Both the position numbers and the translations under genes were made by a program. Below, piece by piece: positions 18,295 to 26,780 of a stretch of 64,000 bases of DNA. Below the pieces are notes generated by a model. The model had not been told where the DNA came from. It ran no database searches and saw only the letters and a program-made list of their open reading frames with translations. Source of the stretch: Acidobacteriota bacterium (GTDB lineage: Bacteria > Acidobacteriota > Thermoanaerobaculia > Multivoradales > Multivoraceae); the NCBI GenBank assembly GCA_029263415.1, contig JAJCXN010000041.1, forward strand, positions 267,338 to 331,337. The letters are read 5' to 3'. The stretch's first letter is position 1; every line of letters begins with the position of its first letter.

Positions 18295-19268
18295 GGCTTG
18301 TTGGTCAGCACCAAGTAACCACCGATGATGATGACAACGATGCCCAGCCAGAACCGAATATCAACCGACCCCCAACCGACGTCGCCGCGGTTGATGACGT
18401 AGAAGCTGTTCACCAAAGGAGCGCCGGCGAAGACCAATGGCATTACAACCGAAGGGCCGCCCGGCACATAGCGGTTGCCAAAGACGATGCCCCAAGCGCC
18501 GAGAGTTGTGATCAGTCCGGCGATTGTTCCGCCCTTGAGCCCCTCGCTGGAGAAGGTGACTGACGAATCGAAGCCTGCGCCGACCCAGACGAGAGCGAGA
18601 AGAGCCACCGCGACGTACGCCGTACTGAGCGAGATCATTGCCCGCATCCCGCTCTTCTTGAAGCCGTCGATCGCGGTGTGCACCTGCATGCCGTACTTGC
18701 CCCAGCAGACCCAAACCAAGGCGACCGCTGGCAAGAACCACCAGTTGATGTGGTCCGGCCCGCTGCCCTGTGACGGTCGGTATACAAGTGTTGCCACCAC
18801 CCCGATGATCAGTAACAGCACGCCGACACCAAACCCGCGTTTGGGCAGACTCTTCAGCTTCAGGCAGCTGAAGATCGTGTTGCCCAATTGAACGCCGCCG
18901 AAGAGCAACGGCATGACAACTTCAGGTCGATGATAGAGGTGCAGGGCAATGATCAAGCCCAAATTGCCGCCCACTCCCAGGAGTCCCGCCAAGAAGCCCT
19001 GCTTGTAGCCCTCGCGTGTCCAGGCTCCGTTGTCTGGCACCAAGCCAGACTTCAGCAAGATCAGTCCGCCGAAGACGCCGAGCAGGAGGTAGCCAAGGCC
19101 GATCAGGGACATGGCCAAGGCTGTGGAACCACCCAGCAGGCCGTTGGCACGGCCGAGGATCGGGCCGTAGGTGCCCCAGCAAACCATGGTGATCAACGGG
19201 AAGATCAGAGCGATCTGAGCGCCAGAAGATGGGCTTGATGCTGCGGCATTTCTTGATTGTTCGTTCAT
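18279..19268 (-). CDS. DMT-superfamily-like multi-TM transporter
   Basis: 329 aa with about 10 TM helices. The ATG at 19268 (MNEQSRN) is the first start that leaves a short hydrophilic N-terminus; the frame is open to 19454 but would overlap the neighbouring gene. There is an internal duplication: CWGTYGP in the first half and CWGKYGM in the second, each at the start of a five-helix repeat, as in drug/metabolite and glucose/ribose-porter carriers. Later blocks are VMPLLFGGVQLGNTIFS and VVMPLVFAGAPLVNSFY, again a repeated pair. The substrate is unknown; a sugar or other small organic molecule is possible. No convincing Shine-Dalgarno precedes the start. Confidence 0.75.
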   Translation of the reverse strand: MNEQSRNAAASSPSSGAQIALIFPLITMVCWGTYGPILGRANGLLGGSTALAMSLIGLGYLLLGVFGGLILLKSGLVPDNGAWTREGYKQGFLAGLLGVGGNLGLIIALHLYHRPEVVMPLLFGGVQLGNTIFSCLKLKSLPKRGFGVGVLLLIIGVVATLVYRPSQGSGPDHINWWFLPAVALVWVCWGKYGMQVHTAIDGFKKSGMRAMISLSTAYVAVALLALVWVGAGFDSSVTFSSEGLKGGTIAGLITTLGAWGIVFGNRYVPGGPSVVMPLVFAGAPLVNSFYVINRGDVGWGSVDIRFWLGIVVIIIGGYLVLTNKPAKAS

Positions 19269-19383
19269 GGGCCATACGGTACCGCGCTCGGGGCGTTTCT
19301 GGGTAGAGGGAACTCCATGCAAAAGCTGCGATCGGAACGGGCAGTTCAGCCGGGTTCGCGAGGGCCAGCTGCGGTGGCGAGGC

Positions 19384-20196
19384 CTAGGCGTCTCCGAAGA
19401 GTTTGCTGAGGGACCGATACGACTTTGCACGCGAGCCGAAGCCGAAGGTGCCATCGTTGGCGAACTCAGCGGCCGCTCGTACTGTCTCGCCGATCGCCGC
19501 GCGAGCGAGACTCGATCCGAGACTGATTCGGCTGACCCCCAGTTGCTCTAGTTGGCCAACGTTCGCTGAAAACCCAGGGCTGCCCATCAGCACGTTGAGG
19601 GGATGATCGATCTCCGCAAGGACCGACGCAACCTGTTCGAGGTTCTCGAGACCTGGCGCGTAGAGCACTTCAGCGCCGGCGTCTTGGAAGGCTTGCAGGC
19701 GACGGACGGAGTTCGAGAGATCGCCACCGTGAAGCATCCCGTCGGCGCGCGCGGTGAGGACGAACGGTCGAGGCAGGCCCGAAACGGCTTCGACCGCAGC
19801 TCTGATGCGATCGACAGCTAGGTCGATCTCGTAGACCTGCGATTCACCGACGTCCTCGATTGAAGCGCCCGCGAGGCCCATCTCCGCGGCGATCTTGATG
19901 CTCTTGGCGACGCTCCGTGGAGAATGTCCCCAGCCGTTCTCGAGGTCGCCACTGACCGGCAGCCGGGTAGCTGCAACGATCTCTTGGATGTTCGCCAGCA
20001 TCGCTTCTGCTGGCAACACCTGTCCATCTTGGAGGCCACGGGAGAATGCGAAGCCCGCACTGGTTGTGCCCAGAGCCTTGAAGCCAGCGGCGTTCAAGAT
20101 CTTCGCCGAGCCGGCGTCCCAAGGATTCGGCATAAGCAGGCAGCCTGGACCCTGGTGAAGATTGCGGAACTCGAGGGCCTTGTCACGTGTGTTCAT
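19384..20196 (-). CDS. isocitrate lyase / phosphoenolpyruvate mutase family enzyme
   Basis: 270 aa, the usual length of the family. The (beta/alpha)8 barrel is visible from CLLMPNPWDAGSAKILNAAGFKAL. GDLENGWG at 83-90 is the Mg-binding loop and IEDV at 113-116 a further active-site strand. FVLTARAD follows near 165. The KKCGH loop of true isocitrate lyases is absent, so the reaction is probably C-C or C-P cleavage on an oxaloacetate- or pyruvate-like substrate (oxaloacetate decarboxylase, 2-methylisocitrate-lyase-like or related). It is cytosolic. It lies 4 bases behind the NIPSNAP gene and is surely co-transcribed with it. Confidence 0.88.
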   Translation of the reverse strand: MNTRDKALEFRNLHQGPGCLLMPNPWDAGSAKILNAAGFKALGTTSAGFAFSRGLQDGQVLPAEAMLANIQEIVAATRLPVSGDLENGWGHSPRSVAKSIKIAAEMGLAGASIEDVGESQVYEIDLAVDRIRAAVEAVSGLPRPFVLTARADGMLHGGDLSNSVRRLQAFQDAGAEVLYAPGLENLEQVASVLAEIDHPLNVLMGSPGFSANVGQLEQLGVSRISLGSSLARAAIGETVRAAAEFANDGTFGFGSRAKSYRSLSKLFGDA

Positions 20197-20200
20197 AGAT

Positions 20201-20557
20201 TCACTCTCGGGTTTGGGTTGCGTCGTCGCCCAGGGAATGCATCAAGAGAGTATTCGGAACGCCCTCGAGGAACGTCCTCTCTTCGCGCAGGATCAAGCGC
20301 TTCGCTTCAGCAAACTCGAAGTTCTTACGGCCCTCTGGGTCCTCGCGCAATCGCTTGCGATAGCCCTCGTAGGCGGCCAGGCTCTCGAATGAGATCAAGC
20401 CAAACGCAACGTTGTTGGTGCCCTCCCACGGCATGAAGTAGCCGAGCAGCTGTGCCCCGCAGCGCGGAATGATGTCGCCCCAATTGTTGGCGTACTGTCG
20501 AAAGGCCTCCTTTTGAAACGGATCGATCTCGTAGCGAATGAAACAGGTAGTGGTCAT
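20201..20557 (-). CDS. NIPSNAP family protein
   Basis: 118 aa, a ferredoxin-like alpha/beta barrel of the NIPSNAP family. The family signature is seen in [19 protein letters not shown], then [18 protein letters not shown] and [19 protein letters not shown]. Members are small dimeric proteins with catabolic or stress-response roles that are poorly defined. It is the first gene of a two-gene operon with the PEP-mutase-family enzyme and is divergent from an ArsR regulator with a 70-base shared promoter region. Its start is preceded by GGAGGAACAA, a strong ribosome site. Confidence 0.86.
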   Translation of the reverse strand: MTTTCFIRYEIDPFQKEAFRQYANNWGDIIPRCGAQLLGYFMPWEGTNNVAFGLISFESLAAYEGYRKRLREDPEGRKNFEFAEAKRLILREERTFLEGVPNTLLMHSLGDDATQTRE

Positions 20558-20604
20558 TGAGTTGTTCCTCCTTTCGAGAACGATCCTGCAGTAGCCATAA
20601 CCCT

Positions 20605-20630
20605 CATACTTCGCTTATTGTCGAAGTATG
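20605..20630 (+). promoter_or_regulatory. perfect inverted repeat, probable ArsR operator over the start codon
   Basis: Arms CATACTTCG (20605-20613) and CGAAGTATG (20622-20630) are perfect complements with an 8-base spacer. The last three bases are the ATG of the arsR gene. Binding would block both initiation of this gene and, from the other side, the NIPSNAP operon promoter. The geometry (9-8-9) fits a winged-helix dimer site. Confidence 0.75.
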
Positions 20631-21308
20631 AACAACCCTGAGTTGATGGCCTCCATCGCTGCCGCCATCGGTGATCCGGCCCGCTCGAAGATCCTGTTAG
20701 CGCTCATGGGGGGCAGGGCCCTGACGCCGACTGAGCTGTCCCTTGAAGCGGAAGTTGCACCGTCTACCACCAGTGCCCACTTGGCCAAGTTACACAAGGC
20801 AGATCTGGTAACTGTGGTTCGGCAAGGTCGGCACCGATACGTTCAGATTTCCAACGAGCAGGTTGCTGAACTGGTTGAACGCCTGGGGGGGCTCAGCGGA
20901 CCGGTGCCGATCAAGACCGCGTCGGGACCAAAAGATCCTGCGATGCGTACTGCGCGGGTTTGCTACGACCACCTAGCAGGAGAACTCGCTGTTCGACTAT
21001 TCGAGAGCCTGGTTCGCCAGCATTGGCTCGAACTCAAGACAGACGGGATCGCCATCACCGATCGTGGCAGACCGATCCTCGAAGGTTTCGGAATCGACGT
21101 TGCAGCACTTGAGAGATCTCGTCGCCTTACTTGTCGCCAGTGCCTCGACTGGAGCGAGCGACGGCATCACTTGGCGGGTTCGTTGGGTGCTGCTCTTCTT
21201 GACGGTATCCTCTCGAAGCGGTGGGCGGAACGAGATCTGGTCGGGCGAACGGTTCGCTTTTCCGCCAAGGGAGAGAAGCAGCTGAAGCGGGACTTCAGGA
21301 TTCCGTAG
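20628..21308 (+). CDS. ArsR-type winged-helix regulator
   Basis: 226 aa. Residues 1-90 form the ArsR domain: ELMASIAAAIGDPARSKILLAL, LTPTELSLEAEVAPSTTSAHLAKL (recognition helix) and VTVVRQGRHRYVQI (wing). Residues 100-226 are a C-terminal domain that ArsR metal sensors lack, with the sequence CYDHLAGELAVRLFESLV and a CRQCLDW pair. This longer type is widespread and not metal-linked. The start codon sits inside a perfect inverted repeat, so the mRNA is probably leaderless or nearly so. It is divergent from and probably represses the NIPSNAP/PEP-mutase-family operon; that target is an inference from layout. Confidence 0.87.
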   Translation: MNNPELMASIAAAIGDPARSKILLALMGGRALTPTELSLEAEVAPSTTSAHLAKLHKADLVTVVRQGRHRYVQISNEQVAELVERLGGLSGPVPIKTASGPKDPAMRTARVCYDHLAGELAVRLFESLVRQHWLELKTDGIAITDRGRPILEGFGIDVAALERSRRLTCRQCLDWSERRHHLAGSLGAALLDGILSKRWAERDLVGRTVRFSAKGEKQLKRDFRIP

Positions 21309-21634
21309 CCCTAAGCCGAACCTGGGTTGGGGCTCGCGGGCGCTTGCGCGTGAGGGTCTAGAGATGGGCCTGCCGTGGTCGACGTTCCGAGCCGTCTTGC
21401 CTGGCATGGATGTGCTGAGCGCAGCTTTGGAGTTGCCCTTCTTGGTAGATGTTGGTCTCGCTGATGATGGTAGGGCAGCGGCGACGTTTCCTGCTCAGGA
21501 TCCGAACAACAACACACTGCAATCATCGGATTCGAGCCTGTTCCAAGCGAGCAAAGAGCGTGCGGTCGTTGATCGATGTCCCGAGCTTCTCCTTCCGATT
21601 CGTCCCACCGTCCTTGGCTCCGGTCTGGTGGTGA
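21309..21634. other. 326-base convergent gap
   Basis: Two genes end here, one from each strand. A weak imperfect hairpin (CTCGCGGGCGC...GCGCGTGAG) lies near 21334-21355. Open frames on both strands lack starts with a ribosome site and overlap each other. I see nothing else. Confidence 0.35.
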
Positions 21635-24052
21635 TTAGTCCTCGCGCATGGCGGCCAGAGGGTTGACTGCGGCCGCTCGTCTGGCCGGGATCCACGCGGC
21701 GACCATTGCGACAAACAGCATCAGCACCGTCATTGAGACGAACACCGCCGGGTCGTACTCGGACACCTCATGCAGCTGAGAGCGGATTGCCCGGGCTGCG
21801 GCGAGCGACAAGGCTAGTCCTAACAAGAGGCCGAACGCGGCCAACAGCATTCCACGCCCGACCATCATGCGCACGATTTGTCTAGGTAGTGCGCCTAGAG
21901 CTAGTCGTAGCCCGACATTCTTCCGTTCTTGCTCCATGGTGAAAGAGAGCACGCCGTAGATGCCAATTGCTGCCATCAAGGCCGCGATCAAGGAGAAGCC
22001 TGTAAGTAGGGATGTTTGGACTCGCTGAGTAGTACTCGCATCCACCAGCAAGGACGATAGCGGCGCTTCTCCAAAGATGGACTGCAGGGGATCGATCGCC
22101 AGGATGGACCGTCGGATTGCTAGGGCGGCCATCTCATCATCCATCGCTCTTGCCACCAGGATCGCGGTGGCGCCTTGGTTGCCATCGATCTGCTCGAACG
22201 GTAAATAGTAGACGTCTCTGAGTTGCTCGAGAAGATCGCCTTCTTGGGTGTTGGCGACCACACCAACAATCTCAATTGGTTGTGAACCTTCGCCAAGACC
22301 GAAGGAGAATCGCTTGCCAACGACGTCCTGGCCGAGGTAGTGCTTGCGAGCAAACGCAGCATTCACCACTGCCACGCGGTTTGCTCCCTTGCGATCGTTG
22401 CGATGCAGCAGACGACCTGACACAAGTGGGATGTTTAGGGTCTCGAAAATCTCCGGCGAGACCACCCGAATCTGCGGGAACACCGCTGTCTGTGAAGGAG
22501 TGCTATCCGAACCGAGGATATGAATCGAGTTGTCGCTGAGTTGGGTGAGCGGCAGGATCGAGGTGAGCGCCGCGCGGTCGACACCTGGTTCACTGGCAAT
22601 ACGATCGATGATTTCTCGAAATGCAACCTGCTGGCTCTCGAGAGTGGGGTAGCGGCCGCGATCGAGCGACACAGAGGCCATGGCAGCACTCTGTGTACTG
22701 AAACCCAGTTCCGTGCTCAGCAGCCGGTCCAAGCTCCGTAATACCAGGCCTGCACTGATCATCAGAGCCAGTGCAACCGCGAGCTGAGCAACCACTAGGC
22801 TGCGCCGAGTCCTGGCGATGCCTCGATCCTCGGCGCGGCCCCTCAGAGACGTGGTCTGGGCCACTCGGAGGGCGGCGGGGATCGCAATGAGGCCGATCAC
22901 GAAACCGAGCAACAGGCACAAGCAAACAGCGAATCCGATGACGCGCCAATCAGTGCTCAGAGATTGAAGGTTCAACTGTGTTTCGATCAAGGGCAAAAGA
23001 AGGCGTCCGGCGGATGCCGCTAGTGCTGCGCCAAGAACTCCCGCCGCACTACTTAAGACCATCGATTCCATCAGGAGCTGCGCGGTCAACTGGGAACCAC
23101 TTGCGCCGATCGCGGTCCTCACAGAGAGTTCCTGGCGTCGTTCAGAAGTCCGAGACAGGAAGAGATTGGCAACGTTGGTCGCGGCGACCAAGGCAATGAC
23201 TCCCACCGCCACGAGAAGCAGTAGGAGCGTTGGTCGGGTGTCGCGAACGAGTTGGTTGCGAAGGCCGCGCAAGCTGGAGCGCCATCCCATCTCGGCGGAC
23301 GAGTACCAATCGTGGCTTCCTCGCATGAGCGCTTCGTTACCAATGAGTGCTTGTCGGGCTTGCTCAACCGAGACACCGTCGCTGAGTCGCGCATAGGCCG
23401 TCCAGTTCCGCCATCCGCGGTTCGGGGGATTGTTGGTGTCAACACGTAGGGCCGTCCAGATGTCCACCTGTCGGCTAGGAAAATCCAGGTTCGGTGGCAG
23501 GATTCCGACCACTCGATGGCTGGTGCCCGCGATCTCTATGGTGGACTCAACGATCTCCTCGTCGCTGCCGAAACGCGTTCGGAAGAGTCTGTCGGTCAAC
23601 AGCGCAACAGGTTCAGCGCCTTGCTCTCCATCGACTTCGTTGAAGTCGCGTCCTAGTCGCGGTCGGACGCCTAGAGTGCTCGCGAAGTTGGTTGTCGCCT
23701 CCAGGCCCCTCAGTCGAACCGGATCGCCGGCGCCTTGGGTGAAGTTGAATGCGTCTGACCGGTAGCCAGCGACTTGTTCAAAGACCTCTAGTTCACGGTA
23801 GTCGGTCAGTTCCGGGTACGAGAGTGAAGAGTGCTCGTAACCCAGCGCGTCCCACGTGTTACCCAGCGTTACCAGGGACTGCGCGTTGCTAACCGGCAGC
23901 GGGCGCAGCAACACCTCGTTGGCTACCTGAAAGATCAAAACATTGGCGGCCACCGCGAGCGCCAACGTCAGCGTCGCAGTCACGAAGAATCGAGGCTGGC
24001 GCAACATTGAGCGACTGCATTGCTTCAGAAGGTAGCTGATTCTCTCGAACAT
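21635..24052 (-). CDS. ADOP-type ABC transporter permease (second copy, no prefix domain)
   Basis: 805 aa from the ATG at 24052, with GGAG 5 bases upstream. It resembles the permease at 12050-14782 but starts directly at TM1 (about 20-45, ending LLRPLPV) without the 75-residue prefix domain. A periplasmic MacB-like domain is followed by the first FtsX core (VALVAATNVANLFLSRTSERRQELSVRTAIGA) and a second periplasmic domain. The second core has IAALMAAIGIYGVLSFTMEQERKNVGLRLALGA. It ends AAAVNPLAAMRED, typical of the family. No PadR gene is adjacent to this copy, which suggests separate regulation. The substrate is unknown. The 199-base gap to the MscS gene shows no gene. Confidence 0.92.
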   Translation of the reverse strand: MFERISYLLKQCSRSMLRQPRFFVTATLTLALAVAANVLIFQVANEVLLRPLPVSNAQSLVTLGNTWDALGYEHSSLSYPELTDYRELEVFEQVAGYRSDAFNFTQGAGDPVRLRGLEATTNFASTLGVRPRLGRDFNEVDGEQGAEPVALLTDRLFRTRFGSDEEIVESTIEIAGTSHRVVGILPPNLDFPSRQVDIWTALRVDTNNPPNRGWRNWTAYARLSDGVSVEQARQALIGNEALMRGSHDWYSSAEMGWRSSLRGLRNQLVRDTRPTLLLLLVAVGVIALVAATNVANLFLSRTSERRQELSVRTAIGASGSQLTAQLLMESMVLSSAAGVLGAALAASAGRLLLPLIETQLNLQSLSTDWRVIGFAVCLCLLLGFVIGLIAIPAALRVAQTTSLRGRAEDRGIARTRRSLVVAQLAVALALMISAGLVLRSLDRLLSTELGFSTQSAAMASVSLDRGRYPTLESQQVAFREIIDRIASEPGVDRAALTSILPLTQLSDNSIHILGSDSTPSQTAVFPQIRVVSPEIFETLNIPLVSGRLLHRNDRKGANRVAVVNAAFARKHYLGQDVVGKRFSFGLGEGSQPIEIVGVVANTQEGDLLEQLRDVYYLPFEQIDGNQGATAILVARAMDDEMAALAIRRSILAIDPLQSIFGEAPLSSLLVDASTTQRVQTSLLTGFSLIAALMAAIGIYGVLSFTMEQERKNVGLRLALGALPRQIVRMMVGRGMLLAAFGLLLGLALSLAAARAIRSQLHEVSEYDPAVFVSMTVLMLFVAMVAAWIPARRAAAVNPLAAMRED

Positions 24053-24251
24053 CGATTCTCCAGCCCGTCATTCGCGGACGAGGGTTGTTGTGGATTTCCA
24101 ACACTACGCTGCACGACGGGGTGGAGTTGCGCTTGCTGTTTGAATTCCAGGGGGTTGACTTGTGTTTGCCAGACCAACGGGTTGTGCGACTTCGTTCCGC
24201 AGATGGAGTTGTTGAGCAACGCGGTGGCCGGGGCCCATTTGACGGCGTTCG

Positions 24252-25532
24252 CTACGATGAGCCTCGATCAGCCAACCTTTCCAAATCGGTACCGGCAGGC
24301 TGTTGGAAGATGCGGAGATCGAACTCGGATGCGATCGCTAGGAAGTGATCGAAGATATCGCTCTGGATGCCTTCGTATTCTGCCCATTTTGTTGTGGCAG
24401 TGAAAAAGTAAAACTGCATGGGCAACCCGGCTGGTGTCGGGTCCAGCTGCCTCACCAAGATGGTGAGATCACCGTTGACCTGAGGGTGATGGCTCAGGTA
24501 GCTCGCCGCGTAGGCACGAAAGGTTCCGATGTTGGTCAGCCGCCGCGCTTGCGGACTGTGTTCGCTATCGCTGATCGTCGCGTTCGCCTCTTCGAGTTCT
24601 TGGCGCTTAGCGGCGAGGTAATCTTCGAGCAACTGGAAGCGCTTGAGCCGATCGATCTCGGCATCGCTTAAGAAGCGGATCGAGGTCATGTCGAAGTAGA
24701 GCGGTCGTTTGACCCGCCGGCCTCCAGACTCATGCATCGCGCGCCAGTTCTTGAAGGCGTCGGTAATGAAGGCGTAGGTTGGAACGGTGGTGACCGTGTT
24801 GTCAAAGTTCTGTACTTTGACTGTGTGAAGTGCGATGTCGATGACATCGCCGTCGACTCTGTGAGAGGGCATTTCGACCCAATCGCCCACGCGCACCATG
24901 TCATTGCTGTTGAGTTGAACGCTGGCGACAAGGGAAAGGATGGTGTCCTTGAACACGATCAGCAGCACAGCGGTCATGGCGCCGAGGCCGCCCAACAGCA
25001 CTCCGGGTGATTTGCCTATCAGGGTTGCTACAACCAGGACGCCACCAAGAACATAGAGCACGATCTGGGCGACTTGGACGTAGCCCTTGATTGGCTTGTT
25101 CTGTGCGTCAGGTCGCTTCTCGTAGATGTCTTTCACCGCGCTGAGCAGCGCGCTGATCGCTAGCACCACCATCAAGACTGCGTATGCCGCTGCAACCGAT
25201 TTTGCGTTTTGCACGAAACCGTCAAAAGCGGTCGTTGTGTTGGTGTCGCCGAGGGTTAGGTTGATCAGGCCGATGCCGTAGTAGGTCAGAACCGCCGGTA
25301 CCAGGTGGGCAAGGCGGGAAAAGACCTTGCGATCGGCCAAGGCGTCGTCCCAGACGAAGTCAGTCCGCTCGACGGCACGCTTGACCCATCGAGTCAGGAC
25401 GTGGCGTGCAATGCGGCCAGCTAGCCACGCGATGACTGCTAGCAGGGCGATCGCGACGGTTTTCTCAAGCGTCGGATAGCGCTGGAATGCGTCCAGTATG
25501 GGGTTGAGGGAAGCTCGTAGTTCGGTCGGCAT
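24252..25532 (-). CDS. mechanosensitive ion channel, MscS family
   Basis: 426 aa. The start MPTELRASLNP has GAGGAA about 9 bases upstream. There are three or more N-terminal TM helices (about 20-40, 75-95, 110-130), then about 155-195, with the Gly/Ala-rich pore helix GVLLGGLGAMTAVLLIVFKDTILSLVASVQL that is diagnostic of MscS. The beta domain (GDWVEMPSHRVDGDVIDIALHTVKVQNFDNT) and a long C-terminal cytosolic domain follow, the latter with a charged segment near 300-330. The size and the RRVKRPLYFD block match YbdG-like medium-length channels. It releases solutes during hypo-osmotic shock. It is divergent from the hydrolase/sigma operon. Confidence 0.92.
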   Translation of the reverse strand: MPTELRASLNPILDAFQRYPTLEKTVAIALLAVIAWLAGRIARHVLTRWVKRAVERTDFVWDDALADRKVFSRLAHLVPAVLTYYGIGLINLTLGDTNTTTAFDGFVQNAKSVAAAYAVLMVVLAISALLSAVKDIYEKRPDAQNKPIKGYVQVAQIVLYVLGGVLVVATLIGKSPGVLLGGLGAMTAVLLIVFKDTILSLVASVQLNSNDMVRVGDWVEMPSHRVDGDVIDIALHTVKVQNFDNTVTTVPTYAFITDAFKNWRAMHESGGRRVKRPLYFDMTSIRFLSDAEIDRLKRFQLLEDYLAAKRQELEEANATISDSEHSPQARRLTNIGTFRAYAASYLSHHPQVNGDLTILVRQLDPTPAGLPMQFYFFTATTKWAEYEGIQSDIFDHFLAIASEFDLRIFQQPAGTDLERLADRGSS

Positions 25533-25781
25533 GGGTTCCTCGAGGGGCGTTATGTGGCAATACCGTTCTGTCAGCAGGAGCGGGGCACTTTGTCAGGCCG
25601 CCATCCTGCTCGTCTACTTTCACGACCAGTGGGTGTGTGTGATGGATGGTCGTTGCGCAGTGGTGCTGCCAGCCGCGGCGACAGAAGAAAATTCGGTCAC
25701 ACCTAGCTGCTGAGTGCAACCTAGTGGTTGAAGGGCCAACTTAGGACGAGGCCCGAACCGACCGACTAAGGAGATCAGCGA

Positions 25782-26780
25782 ATGTTGAGTGGAACGATGA
25801 TTCGAGCAGGAGCGTGGACTGTGGAAACTCTGATCGGAGGGAGTCGAGGATCGTGGCATGGCTCTTACGGTTGGACCGCGTGTGCCGTTGCAGCGGTTCT
25901 GCGCGCTGCGACCGGGGCCCAGACAGCACTGTTCCTGCTCCTAGCTACGCTCACTTGGACCAACGAGGCCGCCGCCGAAACGCTACTCAAAGTTGAGCGT
26001 AGCGGCGCCGGGCCAGCGATGCTCCTGATTCCAGGGCTCAGCAACGGTGGAGACGTTTGGGACGGGTCCGTCGAGCACTTCAAGGATCAGTACGAGATGC
26101 ACGTGGTCACGTTGCCCGGTTTCGCTGGCACAACGCCCCTTCCAACCGAGCTGCCCTTCCTTGCGACGGTTCGGGACGAAGTGATTCAGTACATTGTGGA
26201 CAACGAGTTATCTCGGCCGATACTCGTGGGCCATAGCCTGGGTGCCCACCTCGCCTACGCGGTCGCCATCAGTGCGCCTCAGAAGATAGGTCCCGTGGTG
26301 GCGGTCGACGGGTTACCGTTCTTGGGTGGCCTGCAGAATCCTGCGGCCACCGTTGAACAGGTCAAAGCGATGGCAGAGCGGATGGCTGTCATGCTCAGTG
26401 AGATGAGCCGCGAGCAGTTCCAGCAGCAGAATGAGATGGCTCTAAGAACGATGATTCGCGACCCGGATGAGATTGCCCGCATTGCTGCGAGCAGTGGGGC
26501 ATCGGACCCTGAGACCGTGGGACGCGCGATCAGCGAGCTGATGCAGTCAGATCTTCGCGATCAGCTGAAGATGATCGAAACACCGATTCTTCAGTTCGGT
26601 GCGTTTGGCGGGTTCCCAACATCTCAACTGCGGGAGTTGATGGTTGAACGCTACTCTCAACAGATCGCTGGGGCACACGACGCTCGTTTGGTGGAAGCGC
26701 CGACGCTGCACTTCGTCATGCTCGACGATCTTGGCTTCTTCGTCGAGACTCTGACCACTTTCTTGGGCGAGGTGAACTGA
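25782..26780 (+). CDS. exported alpha/beta hydrolase
   Basis: 332 aa. AAGGAG lies 8 bases before the ATG at 25782. The N-terminus is unusually long for a signal (hydrophobic segment about 45-64, then NEAAA-E), so it may be anchored or cleaved after residue 65. The hydrolase core has LLIPGLSNGGDVWD (oxyanion loop), GHSLGA with nucleophile Ser152, and a C-terminal TLHFVM with the probable catalytic His. The acid is probably the Asp/Glu near IETPILQFGAFGG. A helical cap with many Met and Gln residues lies at about 190-260. Its stop overlaps the start of the sigma-factor gene (TGATG), so the two are translationally coupled; a functional link is likely but unknown. Confidence 0.87.
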   Translation: MLSGTMIRAGAWTVETLIGGSRGSWHGSYGWTACAVAAVLRAATGAQTALFLLLATLTWTNEAAAETLLKVERSGAGPAMLLIPGLSNGGDVWDGSVEHFKDQYEMHVVTLPGFAGTTPLPTELPFLATVRDEVIQYIVDNELSRPILVGHSLGAHLAYAVAISAPQKIGPVVAVDGLPFLGGLQNPAATVEQVKAMAERMAVMLSEMSREQFQQQNEMALRTMIRDPDEIARIAASSGASDPETVGRAISELMQSDLRDQLKMIETPILQFGAFGGFPTSQLRELMVERYSQQIAGAHDARLVEAPTLHFVMLDDLGFFVETLTTFLGEVN

